Shown: piece by piece, positions 40,845-49,694 of the stretch | Layout: each line of letters opens with the position of its first letter | Numbering within the stretch: the stretch's first letter is position 1 | DNA from: Burkholderia cepacia GG4 | Lineage (GTDB): Bacteria; Pseudomonadota; Gammaproteobacteria; Burkholderiales; Burkholderiaceae | Direction: 5' to 3' | NCBI RefSeq assembly: GCF_000292915.1 | Contig: NC_018513.1 | Location: 992,001 to 1,056,000 of the forward strand | DNA length: 64,000 nt | Translations under genes and position numbers: made by a program | The notes under the pieces: generated by a model | What the model was told of the DNA's origin: nothing | Databases searched by the model: none | The model's input: the letters and a program-made list of their open reading frames with translations, nothing else

Positions 40845-41620
40845 ATGAGCGACAAGCAAATCCGACTGTCCGTGCAAGGCGTGAACAAACGCTTTGGCGG
40901 CCTGCAAGCGCTGTCCGACGTCGGCCTGCAGATCAAGGAAGGCGAGATCTACGGCCTGATCGGCCCGAACGGCGCCGGCAAGACGACGTTCTTCAACGTG
41001 ATCACGGGCCTGTACACGCCGGACTCCGGCGAGTTCAAGCTGGATGGCGCGGAATACAAGCCGACCGCGGTGCACCAGGTCGCGAAGACGGGCATCGCGC
41101 GCACGTTCCAGAACATCCGCCTGTTCGGCGGCATGACGGCGCTCGAGAACGTGATGGTGGGCCGCCACGTGCGCACCAAGCACGGGCTGCTCGGCGCGGT
41201 GTTCCAGACGCCGGCCGAACGCCAGGAAGAGCGCGAGATCAAGGAGCGTGCGATCGAGCTGCTCGAGTACGTCGGCGTGCTGCAGTACGCCGACTACACG
41301 TCGCGCAACCTGTCGTACGGCCACCAGCGTCGTCTCGAGATTGCACGCGCGCTGGCAACCGACCCGAAGCTGCTCGCGCTCGACGAGCCGGCGGCCGGGA
41401 TGAACGCGACCGAGAAGGTCGAACTCACGCGCCTGCTCGACAAGATCCGTTCGGACGGCCGCACGATTCTGCTGATCGAGCACGACGTGAAGCTCGTGAT
41501 GGGGTTGTGCAACCGGATGACGGTGCTCGATTACGGCAAGGTGATCGCCGAGGGTCTGCCGCAGGACGTGCAGAAGAATCCGAAGGTGATTGAGGCATAT
41601 CTCGGCGCAGGGGTGCACTG

Positions 41621-41621
<1 letters not shown>
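40845..41621 (+). CDS. livG: Branched-chain amino acid ABC transporter ATPase LivG
   Basis: 258 aa. Walker A GPNGAGKTTFFN, ABC signature LSYGHQRRLEIARAL, Walker B LLALDEPAAGMN and the H-loop LLIEHDVKLVM are intact. The stop shares bases with the livF start (TGATG), so translation is coupled. Confidence 0.95.
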
Positions 41622-42337
<716 letters not shown>

Positions 42338-42390
42338 GCGGGCCCGGTGCGGTGCGACGGCGAATGCCGGCGTGCCGCGCAAGGGCTTTC

Positions 42391-42427
42391 GAAAGGCTGT
42401 CACGGAATGTCGTGACAGCCTTTTTTT
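42391..42427 (+). terminator. Intrinsic terminator after livF
   Basis: AAAGGCTGTCACG and its perfect complement CGTGACAGCCTTT around a six-base loop, followed by further T residues. Confidence 0.94.
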
Positions 42428-42523
42428 CGTGTGGCGCGCCCGGTGGCGAACTGTGCGTGCGGATGCGACTCCATTCATTCCACAGTGACGCCGACCATGC
42501 GGCGCGGGATACGGCAGCGCAAA

Positions 42524-42580
42524 GGCCGTCCGCCACTGGCCGTCCGCGACCGGCCGTCCGCAACCGGCCGTCCGCAAACC
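42524..42580. repeat. 14-bp tandem repeat, four copies
   Basis: GGCCGTCCGC followed by four variable bases (CACT, GACC, AACC, AAACC) repeats four times at 14-15 bp spacing, 50-110 bp upstream of the DUF2278 gene. Non-coding. No larger structure is evident in 42428-42631. Confidence 0.85.
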
Positions 42581-42631
42581 GACACGCGGGCTGCGTAGCA
42601 TGGTCGATCCATCGGGACACGGAGAGCACGC

Positions 42632-43303
42632 ATGAGTCTGGACTACGGTTTCGTGAAGGCGAAGGTGAAGTCGGTGGCGCAGCTGAAGGGCTCGCCGCAT
42701 GGCAGCGAGATCCAGTATCACATCCACCTGACGCTCGCGTTGCCGACCGGCGACTGGGACGTCGCGATCAACGTCGGTACCAACGACGCGGACGACTTGC
42801 TGAACTACAAGCTCGTCTACGATTTCCATCATCCGGTCACGGCGACGCTCGCGGCCGCGGCCGAAGGCTACACCGATCTGACCGGGCAAACCGCGCTGCC
42901 CGCGCTCGACTATCTGCGCAGCGACATCCTGAACGAGACGGGCGCGTGGCGCGCCAGCGCGGTGATGGACGGCACCGAAAACGCGGAGCCGATCCCGTCG
43001 CTGCAGCGGCTCGTCAACGCTGCGCAGTCGCAGGGGCTCGACGTCGTCGTGTTCGGCCGCACGTATTCGGAAGGCAACGGAATTCACGACACGCACATGA
43101 ACCAGGGTTCGACGGGCTCGAACTACCTGCATCGCGCGGGCGACGACCACAACGATCACAACGACGTGTGGCAGGACGGCGCGCTGATCGTGCGCGTGAA
43201 CGAGTCGCAATGGGCCGCGTATTTCGCGGCGTTCGAACGGCAGGCGGTGCCGACCGACGCGCTCGGCAATCCGCTGCCGGGCGCGGGGACGATCACGCGG
43301 TGA
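42632..43303 (+). CDS. DUF2278 family protein
   Basis: 223 aa with GGAGAG before the ATG. The N-terminal YGFVKAKV, the central HIHLTLALPTGDWDVAINVGTND and the C-terminal GIHDTHMNQGSTG with several nearby histidines and aspartates (HRAGDDHNDHNDVWQDGAL) match DUF2278, an uncharacterised family with a conserved His/Asp-rich, possibly metal-binding, C-terminal block. No signal peptide. Monocistronic between the livF terminator and a convergent acetyltransferase gene. Confidence 0.85.
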   Translation: MSLDYGFVKAKVKSVAQLKGSPHGSEIQYHIHLTLALPTGDWDVAINVGTNDADDLLNYKLVYDFHHPVTATLAAAAEGYTDLTGQTALPALDYLRSDILNETGAWRASAVMDGTENAEPIPSLQRLVNAAQSQGLDVVVFGRTYSEGNGIHDTHMNQGSTGSNYLHRAGDDHNDHNDVWQDGALIVRVNESQWAAYFAAFERQAVPTDALGNPLPGAGTITR

Positions 43304-43336
43304 TGGCGGGGGCCGCCGGCCGCGGCCGATCGTTCG

Positions 43337-43792
43337 TCATGCGGCCGGCAGCGTCTTGCCGAACGAGATGCGTTCCTCGACGCGATAGCCGAGCGCCGCA
43401 TAGAAGCGGCACGCATCGTCGTTGCCGGGCAGCACCTGTAGATTGATCTTCAGGCAACCGCGCGCGGCGAGTGCGCGTTCCGCATGCGCGATCAGTGCCC
43501 GGCCGATGCCGAGCCGCCGTGCGTCGTTCGACACGCCGAACGAGTAGAGCCAGCCGCGATGTCCGTCGAAACCTGCCATCAGCGTGCCGGCGACCCGCGC
43601 GCCGCAGGTCGCGACGAAGAACAGCTCCGGCTGCGTCGCGAGCTTCAGCTCGATCGATCGCCGCGGATCGCGGTGCGGCGGCGCGCCGGCTTCGTCGTAC
43701 TGCGGGAACGCATCGCGCCAGACCGCGAGCACGGCATCGGTGTCGGTGCGTTCGAACGGGCGGATCGCGACAGCATCGGCGGCGGCATCCAT
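43337..43792 (-). CDS. GNAT-family acetyltransferase (YpeA-like)
   Basis: 151 aa. Acetyl-CoA-binding motif A is GVSNDARRLGIGRALIAHAERAL with the R-x-x-G-x-G/A core; the C-terminal block CLKINLQVLPGNDDACRFYAALGYRVEE completes the fold. Resembles the YpeA group of putative N-acetyltransferases, substrate unknown. It starts 13 bp after the argD stop with GGAG upstream, so it is probably co-transcribed with argD. Confidence 0.87.
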   Translation of the reverse strand: MDAAADAVAIRPFERTDTDAVLAVWRDAFPQYDEAGAPPHRDPRRSIELKLATQPELFFVATCGARVAGTLMAGFDGHRGWLYSFGVSNDARRLGIGRALIAHAERALAARGCLKINLQVLPGNDDACRFYAALGYRVEERISFGKTLPAA

Positions 43793-43805
43793 CGCGGCGG
43801 ACTCC

Positions 43806-44990
43806 TTAGAGCGTGTCGAGGACCGACCGCAGCATCGCCATCATCTGGTCGATTTCCTCGGTCGTCACGTTCAGCGCGGGCATGAAGCGCAGCAGGTTCG
43901 GGCGGGCCGCGTTCAGCAGCAGGCCGTCGGGCTGCATGTCGCGCGCCTTCTCGACGATCTGCGGGCCGATGTCCTTGCCGAGCAGCAGCGCGCGCAGCAG
44001 GCCTTCGCCGCGTTCGCCCTGGAAGCCGCGCTCCTCCGACAGCTCGAGCAGCTTGCGCTTCAGATACTCGCTGCGCGCGCGCACGCCTTCGAGGAAGCCG
44101 GGCGCGACGAGCTGCGAGATCACCGAATAGCCGACCGCCGTCATCAGCGGGTTGCCGTTGTACGTGCCGCCCTGGTCGCCGGCCTCGAACACCGCGACGT
44201 CGGCCTTCGACAGCAGCGCGCCGAGCGGTGCGCCGCCGCCGATGCCCTTCGCGAGCGTCATGACGTCCGGCTCGATGCCGGACAGCTCGTACGCGAACAG
44301 CGTGCCCGCGCGGCCGCAGCCGCTCTGCACTTCGTCGACGATCAGCAGCAGGTTGTGCTGCTTCGTCAGCGCGCGCAGCGCCTGCATGAATTCACGCGTC
44401 GCCGGAATCACGCCGCCTTCGCCCTGGATCGGCTCGAGCATCACTGCGACGGTCTTGTCGGTGATCAGCCGCTCGACCGAGTTGATGTCGTTCAGCTCGG
44501 CCTTCGGGAAGCCCGGCACCTGCGGCGCGTAGATCGTGTCCCAGCCCGGCTTGCCGCTCGCCGACATCGTCGCGAGCGTACGGCCGTGGAAGCTGTGGTC
44601 GAACGTGATGATCTCGTACGCGCCGTTCCTGAACTTGCGGCCCCACTTGCGGGCGAGCTTGATCGCGCCTTCGTTGGCTTCCGCGCCGCTGTTCGTGAAG
44701 AACACCTTGTCGAACACGCTGTGCTGGGTGAGCAGGCCCGCGAGCTTCGCCATCGGTTCGTTGTAGAACGCGGGCGACGGGTTCAGCAGCTTCTCGGCCT
44801 GCGTCTTCAGCGCTTCGACGATGCCGTCGTTGCAGTGGCCGAGGCTGTTGACGGCCCAGCCCTGGATGAAGTCCAGATAGCGCTTGCCCGTGTGATCGTA
44901 GAGCCACGAACCCTTGCCGTGCGTAAACACGATGTCGGGGCGGTTCGTGATGTACATCAGCGAGTCGATCGGGTAATCGTTCAGGGGCAT
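43806..44990 (-). CDS. argD: Acetylornithine aminotransferase (class III PLP enzyme)
   Basis: 394 aa. PLP-binding residues lie in FFTNSGAEANEGAIKLARKWG, VDEVQSGCGRAGTLFAYE and LAKGIGGGAPLGA, the lysine at about residue 247 being the Schiff-base site; GDQGGTYNGNPLMTAVG follows. Start is ATG 44990 (MPLNDYPIDSLMY) with GGAG nine bases upstream; the longer open frame overlaps leader structures and is not family-like. It would make N-acetylornithine in arginine synthesis. An intrinsic terminator and an Arg-rich small ORF lie in its 5' leader, suggesting attenuation. Other omega-transaminase activities cannot be excluded. Confidence 0.87.
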   Translation of the reverse strand: MPLNDYPIDSLMYITNRPDIVFTHGKGSWLYDHTGKRYLDFIQGWAVNSLGHCNDGIVEALKTQAEKLLNPSPAFYNEPMAKLAGLLTQHSVFDKVFFTNSGAEANEGAIKLARKWGRKFRNGAYEIITFDHSFHGRTLATMSASGKPGWDTIYAPQVPGFPKAELNDINSVERLITDKTVAVMLEPIQGEGGVIPATREFMQALRALTKQHNLLLIVDEVQSGCGRAGTLFAYELSGIEPDVMTLAKGIGGGAPLGALLSKADVAVFEAGDQGGTYNGNPLMTAVGYSVISQLVAPGFLEGVRARSEYLKRKLLELSEERGFQGERGEGLLRALLLGKDIGPQIVEKARDMQPDGLLLNAARPNLLRFMPALNVTTEEIDQMMAMLRSVLDTL

Positions 44991-45031
44991 GGCAGCAGAC
45001 TCCAGCGGACGTTGAAAGGGAAACGGGCAAT

Positions 45032-45056
45032 AAAAAAGCCACGGAATGCCGTGGCT
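45032..45056 (-). terminator. Intrinsic terminator inside the argD leader (candidate attenuator)
   Basis: On the minus strand the stem AGCCACGG-CATT-CCGTGGCT runs into six T residues. It ends only 41 bp before the argD ATG, too close for a separate promoter plus ribosome-binding site downstream, so argD transcripts probably pass through it. Confidence 0.75.
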
Positions 45057-45100
45057 GGTGGATCGAACAGCTTGTGCGTAACCGGTGAAGCGGAGGAGGG

Positions 45101-45184
45101 TTACGCGCGAGTCCGTGACGAGCCGGCGGCATCCGGGCGGAGCGGCGAGCGGCGACGTCGGAGAGCGGACAGGAAGCGATTCAT
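45101..45184 (-). CDS. Putative Arg-rich leader peptide of argD
   Basis: 27 codons, ATG at 45184 to TAA at 45101-45103: MNRFLSALRRRRSPLRPDAA then GSSRTRA. Eight of 27 residues are Arg, four consecutive (CGA CGT CGC CGC). The stop codon lies within an inverted repeat (GCGTAACC at 45106-45099 and GGTTACGC at 45083-45076), 44 bp before the leader terminator. An in-frame ATG at 45196 offers a 31-residue version. No strong Shine-Dalgarno is visible, and GC-rich DNA gives many chance Arg codons, so this is a hypothesis. Confidence 0.35.
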   Translation of the reverse strand: MNRFLSALRRRRSPLRPDAAGSSRTRA

Positions 45185-45285
45185 GTGCGCAAGCATAAGG
45201 CATCCCGCGCCTCACTGTAAACCGCCGCGATGCCACGGATGTGACATGGCGGCGCCCGCAGCGGGGGCGCGGGCGCGCCCGGTGT

Positions 45286-46317
45286 TCAAACCGGATGCGC
45301 GAGATCGGCGGCGCTCGTGAACGAGTCCGCGTAGAACTCGTCGGCCGGCAGCGCGTGGTGCTGCGTGAAGTCGCGCTGCGCGGATTCGACCATCACCGGT
45401 GCGCCGCATGCGTACACCTGGTGGCCCGACAGATCGGGCAGGTCCTCGATCACCGCGCGGTGGACGAAGCCGGTCCGGCCGGTCCACTGGTCGGCGGCGT
45501 CCGGCTCGGAGAGCACCGGCACGTACTTGAAGTTCGGGATCTCGCGTGCCCACTGCTCGGCGAGCTCGCCGAGGTAGATGTCCTTCTTGCGGCGCGCGCC
45601 CCAGTAGAGCGTCATCGGGCGCGTGATGCCCGAATGCTTCACGTGCTCGATGATCGCCTTGATCGGCGCGAAGCCCGTGCCCGACGCGAGCAGCACGATC
45701 GGCTTGTCGGAATCCTCGCGCAGGAAGAACGTGCCGAGCGGGCCTTCGAAACGCAGGATGTCGCGCTCCTTCATCGCGCCGAACACGTGGTCGGTGAACT
45801 TGCCGCCCGGCATGTGGCGGATGTGCAGCTCGACCGGGCCTTCCTCGTGCGGCGCGTTCGCCATCGAGTAGCTGCGGCGCGAGCCGTCCTTCAGGATGAA
45901 CTCGACGTACTGGCCCGCGAGGTATTGCAGGCGTTCGTTGGCGGGCAGCTGCAGCTTCACGACCATCACGTCGTCGGCGCGGCGCTCGAGCGCGGCGATC
46001 CGGCACGGCAGCTTCTTCACCTGCACGCCGTCGACGCCGGCGATTTCACGCACGTCGATCTCGAGGTCGCACTGCGCCTTCGAGCAGCACAGCAGCGCGA
46101 GGCCGCGCGTGCGCTCGTCGTTGGACAGTGCCGACGCGGCGTGCGGGCCCTGTTCGATCTGGCCCGACACGATCTGGCCCTTGCAGGAGCCGCACGCGCC
46201 GTTCTTGCACCCGTAAGGCAGATGGACGTTCTGGCGCAGCGCCGCCGCCAGCACGGTTTCGTCCGACTCGACCTGGAACTGCCGGCCGCTTTGCTTGAGA
46301 GTAACGTTGAATGCCAT
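45286..46317 (-). CDS. 2Fe-2S ferredoxin / FAD-NAD(P)H reductase (AscD-like)
   Basis: 343 aa electron-transfer protein. The N-terminal plant-type ferredoxin domain has CKNGACGSCKGQ (cysteines about 37-45) and LLCC. Next comes an FAD domain with RRSYSMANAP (RxYS motif) and an NAD(P) domain with LLASGTGFAPIKAIIEH and the closing YACGAPVMVESA. It resembles CDP-6-deoxy-delta-3,4-glucoseen reductase and oxygenase reductase components. No partner oxygenase or deoxysugar gene is nearby, so its acceptor is unknown. Start chosen at ATG 46317 (MAFNVTLKQSG), the family N-terminus. Confidence 0.87.
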   Translation of the reverse strand: MAFNVTLKQSGRQFQVESDETVLAAALRQNVHLPYGCKNGACGSCKGQIVSGQIEQGPHAASALSNDERTRGLALLCCSKAQCDLEIDVREIAGVDGVQVKKLPCRIAALERRADDVMVVKLQLPANERLQYLAGQYVEFILKDGSRRSYSMANAPHEEGPVELHIRHMPGGKFTDHVFGAMKERDILRFEGPLGTFFLREDSDKPIVLLASGTGFAPIKAIIEHVKHSGITRPMTLYWGARRKKDIYLGELAEQWAREIPNFKYVPVLSEPDAADQWTGRTGFVHRAVIEDLPDLSGHQVYACGAPVMVESAQRDFTQHHALPADEFYADSFTSAADLAHPV

Positions 46318-46379
46318 AGAACCAAATAGAACAAAATGTGGGGACCGTGCATTTCGCGCACGGCGGCTACAATGCAAAC

Positions 46380-46400
46380 CCGTTGCGCACCGCGCAACGG
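46380..46400. other. Perfect hairpin at the predicted 5' end of the epimerase mRNA
   Basis: CCGTTGCGC-ACC-GCGCAACGG, immediately after a TACAAT (46368-46373) that would serve as -10. A transcript starting near 46380 would begin with this hairpin, 24 bp before the start codon. Confidence 0.5.
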
Positions 46401-46423
46401 TGGCTACTGACTTCGCAACCAAC

Positions 46424-47461
46424 ATGATCGCGACTCGAATCCTGCGCCGGCCGCGCGCACTGATCGTCGGCTGCGGCGACGTCGGCCTGCGCTGCGTCGC
46501 GCAATGGCGCGCCGCACGCCGCAACCTGCGCATCGTCGCGCTGACGAGCCATCCGGGCCGCTGCGACGAATTGCGCGCGGCCGGCGCGACGCCGATCGTC
46601 GGCAACCTCGATCGCCGGGCGACGCTCGGCCGTATCGCGGGCCTTGCCCGCACGATCCTGCATCTCGCGCCACCGCAATCCGACGGCCGCGACGATCGCC
46701 GCACGCGTGCGCTGATCGCCGCATTGTCCGTGCCTGCGCGGCGCCCGTTTGCACCGTCGGTGTCGTCGGTCGGCCGGCTCCGGACGCTGCGCACTGCCGC
46801 CCGACAGGCCGGCGTGCCGGCTCGGGAAGCGCGTATTGTACCCGACGCCCTTCGTGCGCCGACGCTCGTCTACGCCAGTACGACGGGCGTATACGGCGAT
46901 TGCGGCGGTGCGCGAATCGACGAAACGCACCCCCTGCGCCCCGCGAATCCGCGGGCGTTCCGGCGCGTGTCGGCCGAGCGTCAGCTGCGGGCGGCGACGG
47001 TGCGCGGCGTGCTGTCCGCGCGCATCGTGCGCATTCCCGGCATCTACGCGGCGAACCGGCTGCCGCTCGCGCGGCTCGAGCGCGGCACGCCGGCGCTCGA
47101 CGCGGCCGACGACGTCTACACGAACCACATCCATGCGGACGATCTCGCGATGATCCTGCGCCGCGCGGCCGTGCGCGGCAAGCCGGCGCGCGCCGTGCAC
47201 GCGTCGGACGACAGCGAACTGCGGATGGGAGAGTATTTCGACCGGGTCGCGCAGGCATTCGGCCTGCCGCCGCCGCCGCGTGTCAGCCGCGCGGACGCCG
47301 AGCGCCAGCTCGAGCCGACGCTCCTGTCGTTCATGCGGGAGTCGCGGCGCCTGTCGAATGCTCGGCTCAAGGCCGAATTGTGCGTGACGTTGCGCTATCC
47401 GACCGTAGACGAATTCCTTCAAACGCTCGCGCCGGGCGGCACGTCAGGTCAGCGCGGGTAA
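46424..47461 (+). CDS. NAD-dependent epimerase/dehydratase-like protein
   Basis: 345 aa extended short-chain dehydrogenase fold. The N-terminal nucleotide site is ALIVGCGDVGLR (GxGxxG), then TRILHLA-type TILHLAPP, the active-site-like YASTTGVYGDCGG with its Tyr, and DDVYTNHIHADDLA near the C-terminus. It resembles the YeeZ-type SDRa family. The substrate is not known. There is no Shine-Dalgarno before the ATG at 46424; the upstream region contains a -10-like TACAAT and a perfect hairpin. Its last 18 bp overlap the convergent small membrane protein gene. Confidence 0.82.
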   Translation: MIATRILRRPRALIVGCGDVGLRCVAQWRAARRNLRIVALTSHPGRCDELRAAGATPIVGNLDRRATLGRIAGLARTILHLAPPQSDGRDDRRTRALIAALSVPARRPFAPSVSSVGRLRTLRTAARQAGVPAREARIVPDALRAPTLVYASTTGVYGDCGGARIDETHPLRPANPRAFRRVSAERQLRAATVRGVLSARIVRIPGIYAANRLPLARLERGTPALDAADDVYTNHIHADDLAMILRRAAVRGKPARAVHASDDSELRMGEYFDRVAQAFGLPPPPRVSRADAERQLEPTLLSFMRESRRLSNARLKAELCVTLRYPTVDEFLQTLAPGGTSGQRG

Positions 47462-47632
47462 CGCTTCGATCAGCAGGAAGCACAGCAACGCGCCGATCAG
47501 CGCGCCGATCAGGTTCGGGTGATATTTGTGCTTCATGTGCATCGTGGCCAGCAACCCGCCGATCACGATGGCGCCCACGACCGCGAAGGCGATCGTCACG
47601 TACGACAGTTCGAAAGAATGGTTGAAGTTCAT
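47444..47632 (-). CDS. Small inner-membrane protein, two helices
   Basis: 62 aa with GGGGAGA six bases before the ATG. Two hydrophobic helices (YVTIAFAVVGAIVIGGLLATM and LIGALIGALLCFLLIEAL) are separated by a basic turn MKHKYHPN. Convergent with, and overlapping by 18 bp, the epimerase-like gene. No family recognised; helix packing glycines suggest an oligomeric membrane protein. Confidence 0.7.
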   Translation of the reverse strand: MNFNHSFELSYVTIAFAVVGAIVIGGLLATMHMKHKYHPNLIGALIGALLCFLLIEALPALT

Positions 47633-47737
47633 GATGTCTCCCCTGCATCGCTGCTCTTACAGCTTGTGATTTCAGTATAGCGGGGGATCACGCGGCCGCG
47701 ATGCGGCCGGACTCCGAACGGTCGTGCGGATTTTCCC

Positions 47738-48454
47738 TTACAGGGTTTTGACGGGATTGCGCAGTGCTGTAAGGTCGTCTGCCCCGAGCCAGCGCCACGC
47801 ACCCGGCGCCAGATCGTCCGGCAGGGTGAAGCCGCCGATGCTTTCGCGGTGCAGCGCCTCGACGCGATTGCTGGCCGCCGCGACCATGCGTTTCACTTGA
47901 TGATATTTGCCTTCGAGGACGGTCAGCGCGAGCGCGTGCGTATCGCGCGCGTCGGCGGCGACCGCCGCGATCGGTTTCGGCTCGCCGTGGAGTTGCACGC
48001 CGGCGCGCAGCGCTGCCAGCTGAGTGTCGTCGAGCGGATGGCGCACGGTGGCGACGTAGGTTTTCGGCACCTTGCGCTTCGGCGACGTGTACGCGTGCAC
48101 GAACTGGCCGTCGTCGGACAGCAGCAGCAGGCCCGTCGTGTCCTGGTCGAGGCGGCCGACGCATTGCACACCGCGCGCGACGAGCGGCGCGGGCAGCAGG
48201 CTGAACACGCTCGCGTGATGTTGCGGATCGCGCGAACACTCGTAGCCGGCCGGCTTGTTCAGCGCGAGGTACGCGTGCGCGTGGAACGGCCACGCGATGT
48301 CGTCGACCGTAAACACGAGGCCGTCGGTGTCGAATGTCGCGTCGGGGTCGGTCGTGCTCGCGCCCGCGACGGTGACGCGGCCCGTTTCGATCAGGCCGCG
48401 GCACTGGCGACGGGAGCCGAAGCCCTGCGTGTAGAGAATGCGTTCGAGATCCAT
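47738..48454 (-). CDS. rsuA: 16S rRNA pseudouridine synthase RsuA-like
   Basis: 238 aa. The N-terminal S4 RNA-binding domain (LERILYTQGFGSRRQCRGLIETGRVTVAG) is followed by the catalytic motif GRLDQDTTGLLLLSDDGQF with its aspartate and the KYHQVKRMVAAASNRVEALHR block. The S4 domain and length fit RsuA (U516 of 16S rRNA), unlike the S4-less paralogue at 5930-6508. No clear Shine-Dalgarno. Confidence 0.83.
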   Translation of the reverse strand: MDLERILYTQGFGSRRQCRGLIETGRVTVAGASTTDPDATFDTDGLVFTVDDIAWPFHAHAYLALNKPAGYECSRDPQHHASVFSLLPAPLVARGVQCVGRLDQDTTGLLLLSDDGQFVHAYTSPKRKVPKTYVATVRHPLDDTQLAALRAGVQLHGEPKPIAAVAADARDTHALALTVLEGKYHQVKRMVAAASNRVEALHRESIGGFTLPDDLAPGAWRWLGADDLTALRNPVKTL

Positions 48455-48559
48455 AGCGCGCGCATTCTATCAAGCGGCGGGCTGGCACCGGCACGAACGT
48501 GCCTGCGCTGGTAAGCTGCCGGAGCGTCGCGGCGCGCGTTCAATCTTCCCGGAAAGCCG

Positions 48560-48928
48560 ATGTCATTCGATCCGCTCCTGTTCGGCCGCAAGGCTGCGGC
48601 CGTCCTGCTGGCCGCGACGGTTGCGTCGGCCGCGTTCGCGCACGCGCACGTCGCGACCAGCGATCCGGCCGCGAACGCGGCGCTGGCCGCCGCGCCGGTC
48701 GCCGTCACGATCGATTTCACCGAGACGCTGGAGCCGGCGTTCAGCTCGATCGTCGTCGTCGACGGCGAGGGCAAGCCGCTTTCCGACGGCCACGCGAAGA
48801 TCGACGCCGCGAACCGCAAGCGGATGACGGTGCCGCTGACCGCGCTCGGCGCGGGTGCCTATACGGTGAAATGGGTGGCCGTCGCGACCGACGGGCATCG
48901 CACGCAGGGGCGTACCGCTTCAGCGTGA
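48560..48928 (+). pseudogene. CopC/YobA-type copper-binding protein with frameshifted C-terminus
   Basis: 122 aa periplasmic CopC domain: a signal peptide ends AFAHAHV, so the mature protein starts with the metal-binding His typical of CopC; FTETLEPAFSSIVVVD and KWVAVATDGHRTQG follow. In this family the end should read GxYxFxV. Here the frame gives RTASA-stop, while the +1 frame reads AYRFSVK followed by TAG at 48931-48933. One base appears missing in the GGGG at 48907-48910; restoring it would give a normal 124-codon gene. Only the last beta strand is affected, so the product may still fold. A sequencing error in a G run is equally likely. Confidence 0.75.
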
Positions 48929-48995
48929 AGTAGTGCAACGGCGGCAGGCCCGTGCCGGGGCTGCCGCCGCCTTCATCAGACACGGAGTCTGCCGC

Positions 48996-49496
48996 ATGAA
49001 CCCGACGACGCTCGACGCACTCGCTGATTTTCCCCGCCAGCTCGAAGCCCATTTCGCCGCCGTGCCGGACGGCTACGCGCGCTGGACCCCCGCCGACTGG
49101 AGCGGGATCCCGAGCGAGCATTTCTCGCCGCTCGGGCAGCTCTGCCACGTGCGCGACATCGAGATCGACGGCTACCACGTGCGGCTGCGGCGGATGCTCG
49201 ACGAGGATCACCCGCTGCTCGTGTCGGTCGACGGCGACGCGCTCGCGACCGAGCGCCGCTACGACGCCGCGTATGCCTCCGACGTGCTCGCGGCGATTCG
49301 CGACGCGCGGCGTGAAACGCTCGACCTCGTGGCACGCCTCACGCCCGAGCAGTTCGCGCGCACCGGGGAGTTCGACGGCTACGGCGCGCTGACCGTGCGC
49401 GGACTCGTTCATTACCTGTGCAGCCACGACCAGCAGCATCTGGCCGGCATGCAGTGGCTGCTCGGCAAGATCGACGCGGCGCTGTACGCGCGCTGA
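48996..49496 (+). CDS. DinB-superfamily protein
   Basis: 166 aa four-helix-bundle protein of the DinB/YfiT type. Conserved histidines, a likely metal triad, are seen in PLGQLCHVRDIEIDGYH and in the C-terminal LVHYLCSHDQQHLAGMQWL. Some family members are metal-dependent hydrolases or thiol transferases; the role here is unknown. Start is ATG 48996 with GGAG upstream. No companion genes suggest a pathway. Confidence 0.85.
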   Translation: MNPTTLDALADFPRQLEAHFAAVPDGYARWTPADWSGIPSEHFSPLGQLCHVRDIEIDGYHVRLRRMLDEDHPLLVSVDGDALATERRYDAAYASDVLAAIRDARRETLDLVARLTPEQFARTGEFDGYGALTVRGLVHYLCSHDQQHLAGMQWLLGKIDAALYAR

Positions 49497-49694
49497 CGCT
49501 TGCGGCCCGGTGGCCGTGAGTCGTGCCGCGTTGCCGGCGAGACGATTTCGAGGCTACTGTCAGTGGGGCAGGCCACCATTCCGGCCGCTGAATTGGATCG
49601 CTTTTCTGGATAATCCATCCAGCCGCGCCCGGCTGACCCGCGCGCCGTGCGTGCCTACACTCCTAGCTTCATTCACCGCAAAAAGGAGTCAACC

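Noticed and set aside
44991..45236. 82-residue N-terminal extension of ArgD
   Set aside because: Runs through the leader terminator and is not similar to aminotransferases; the ArgD N-terminus MPLNDYPIDS begins at 44990.
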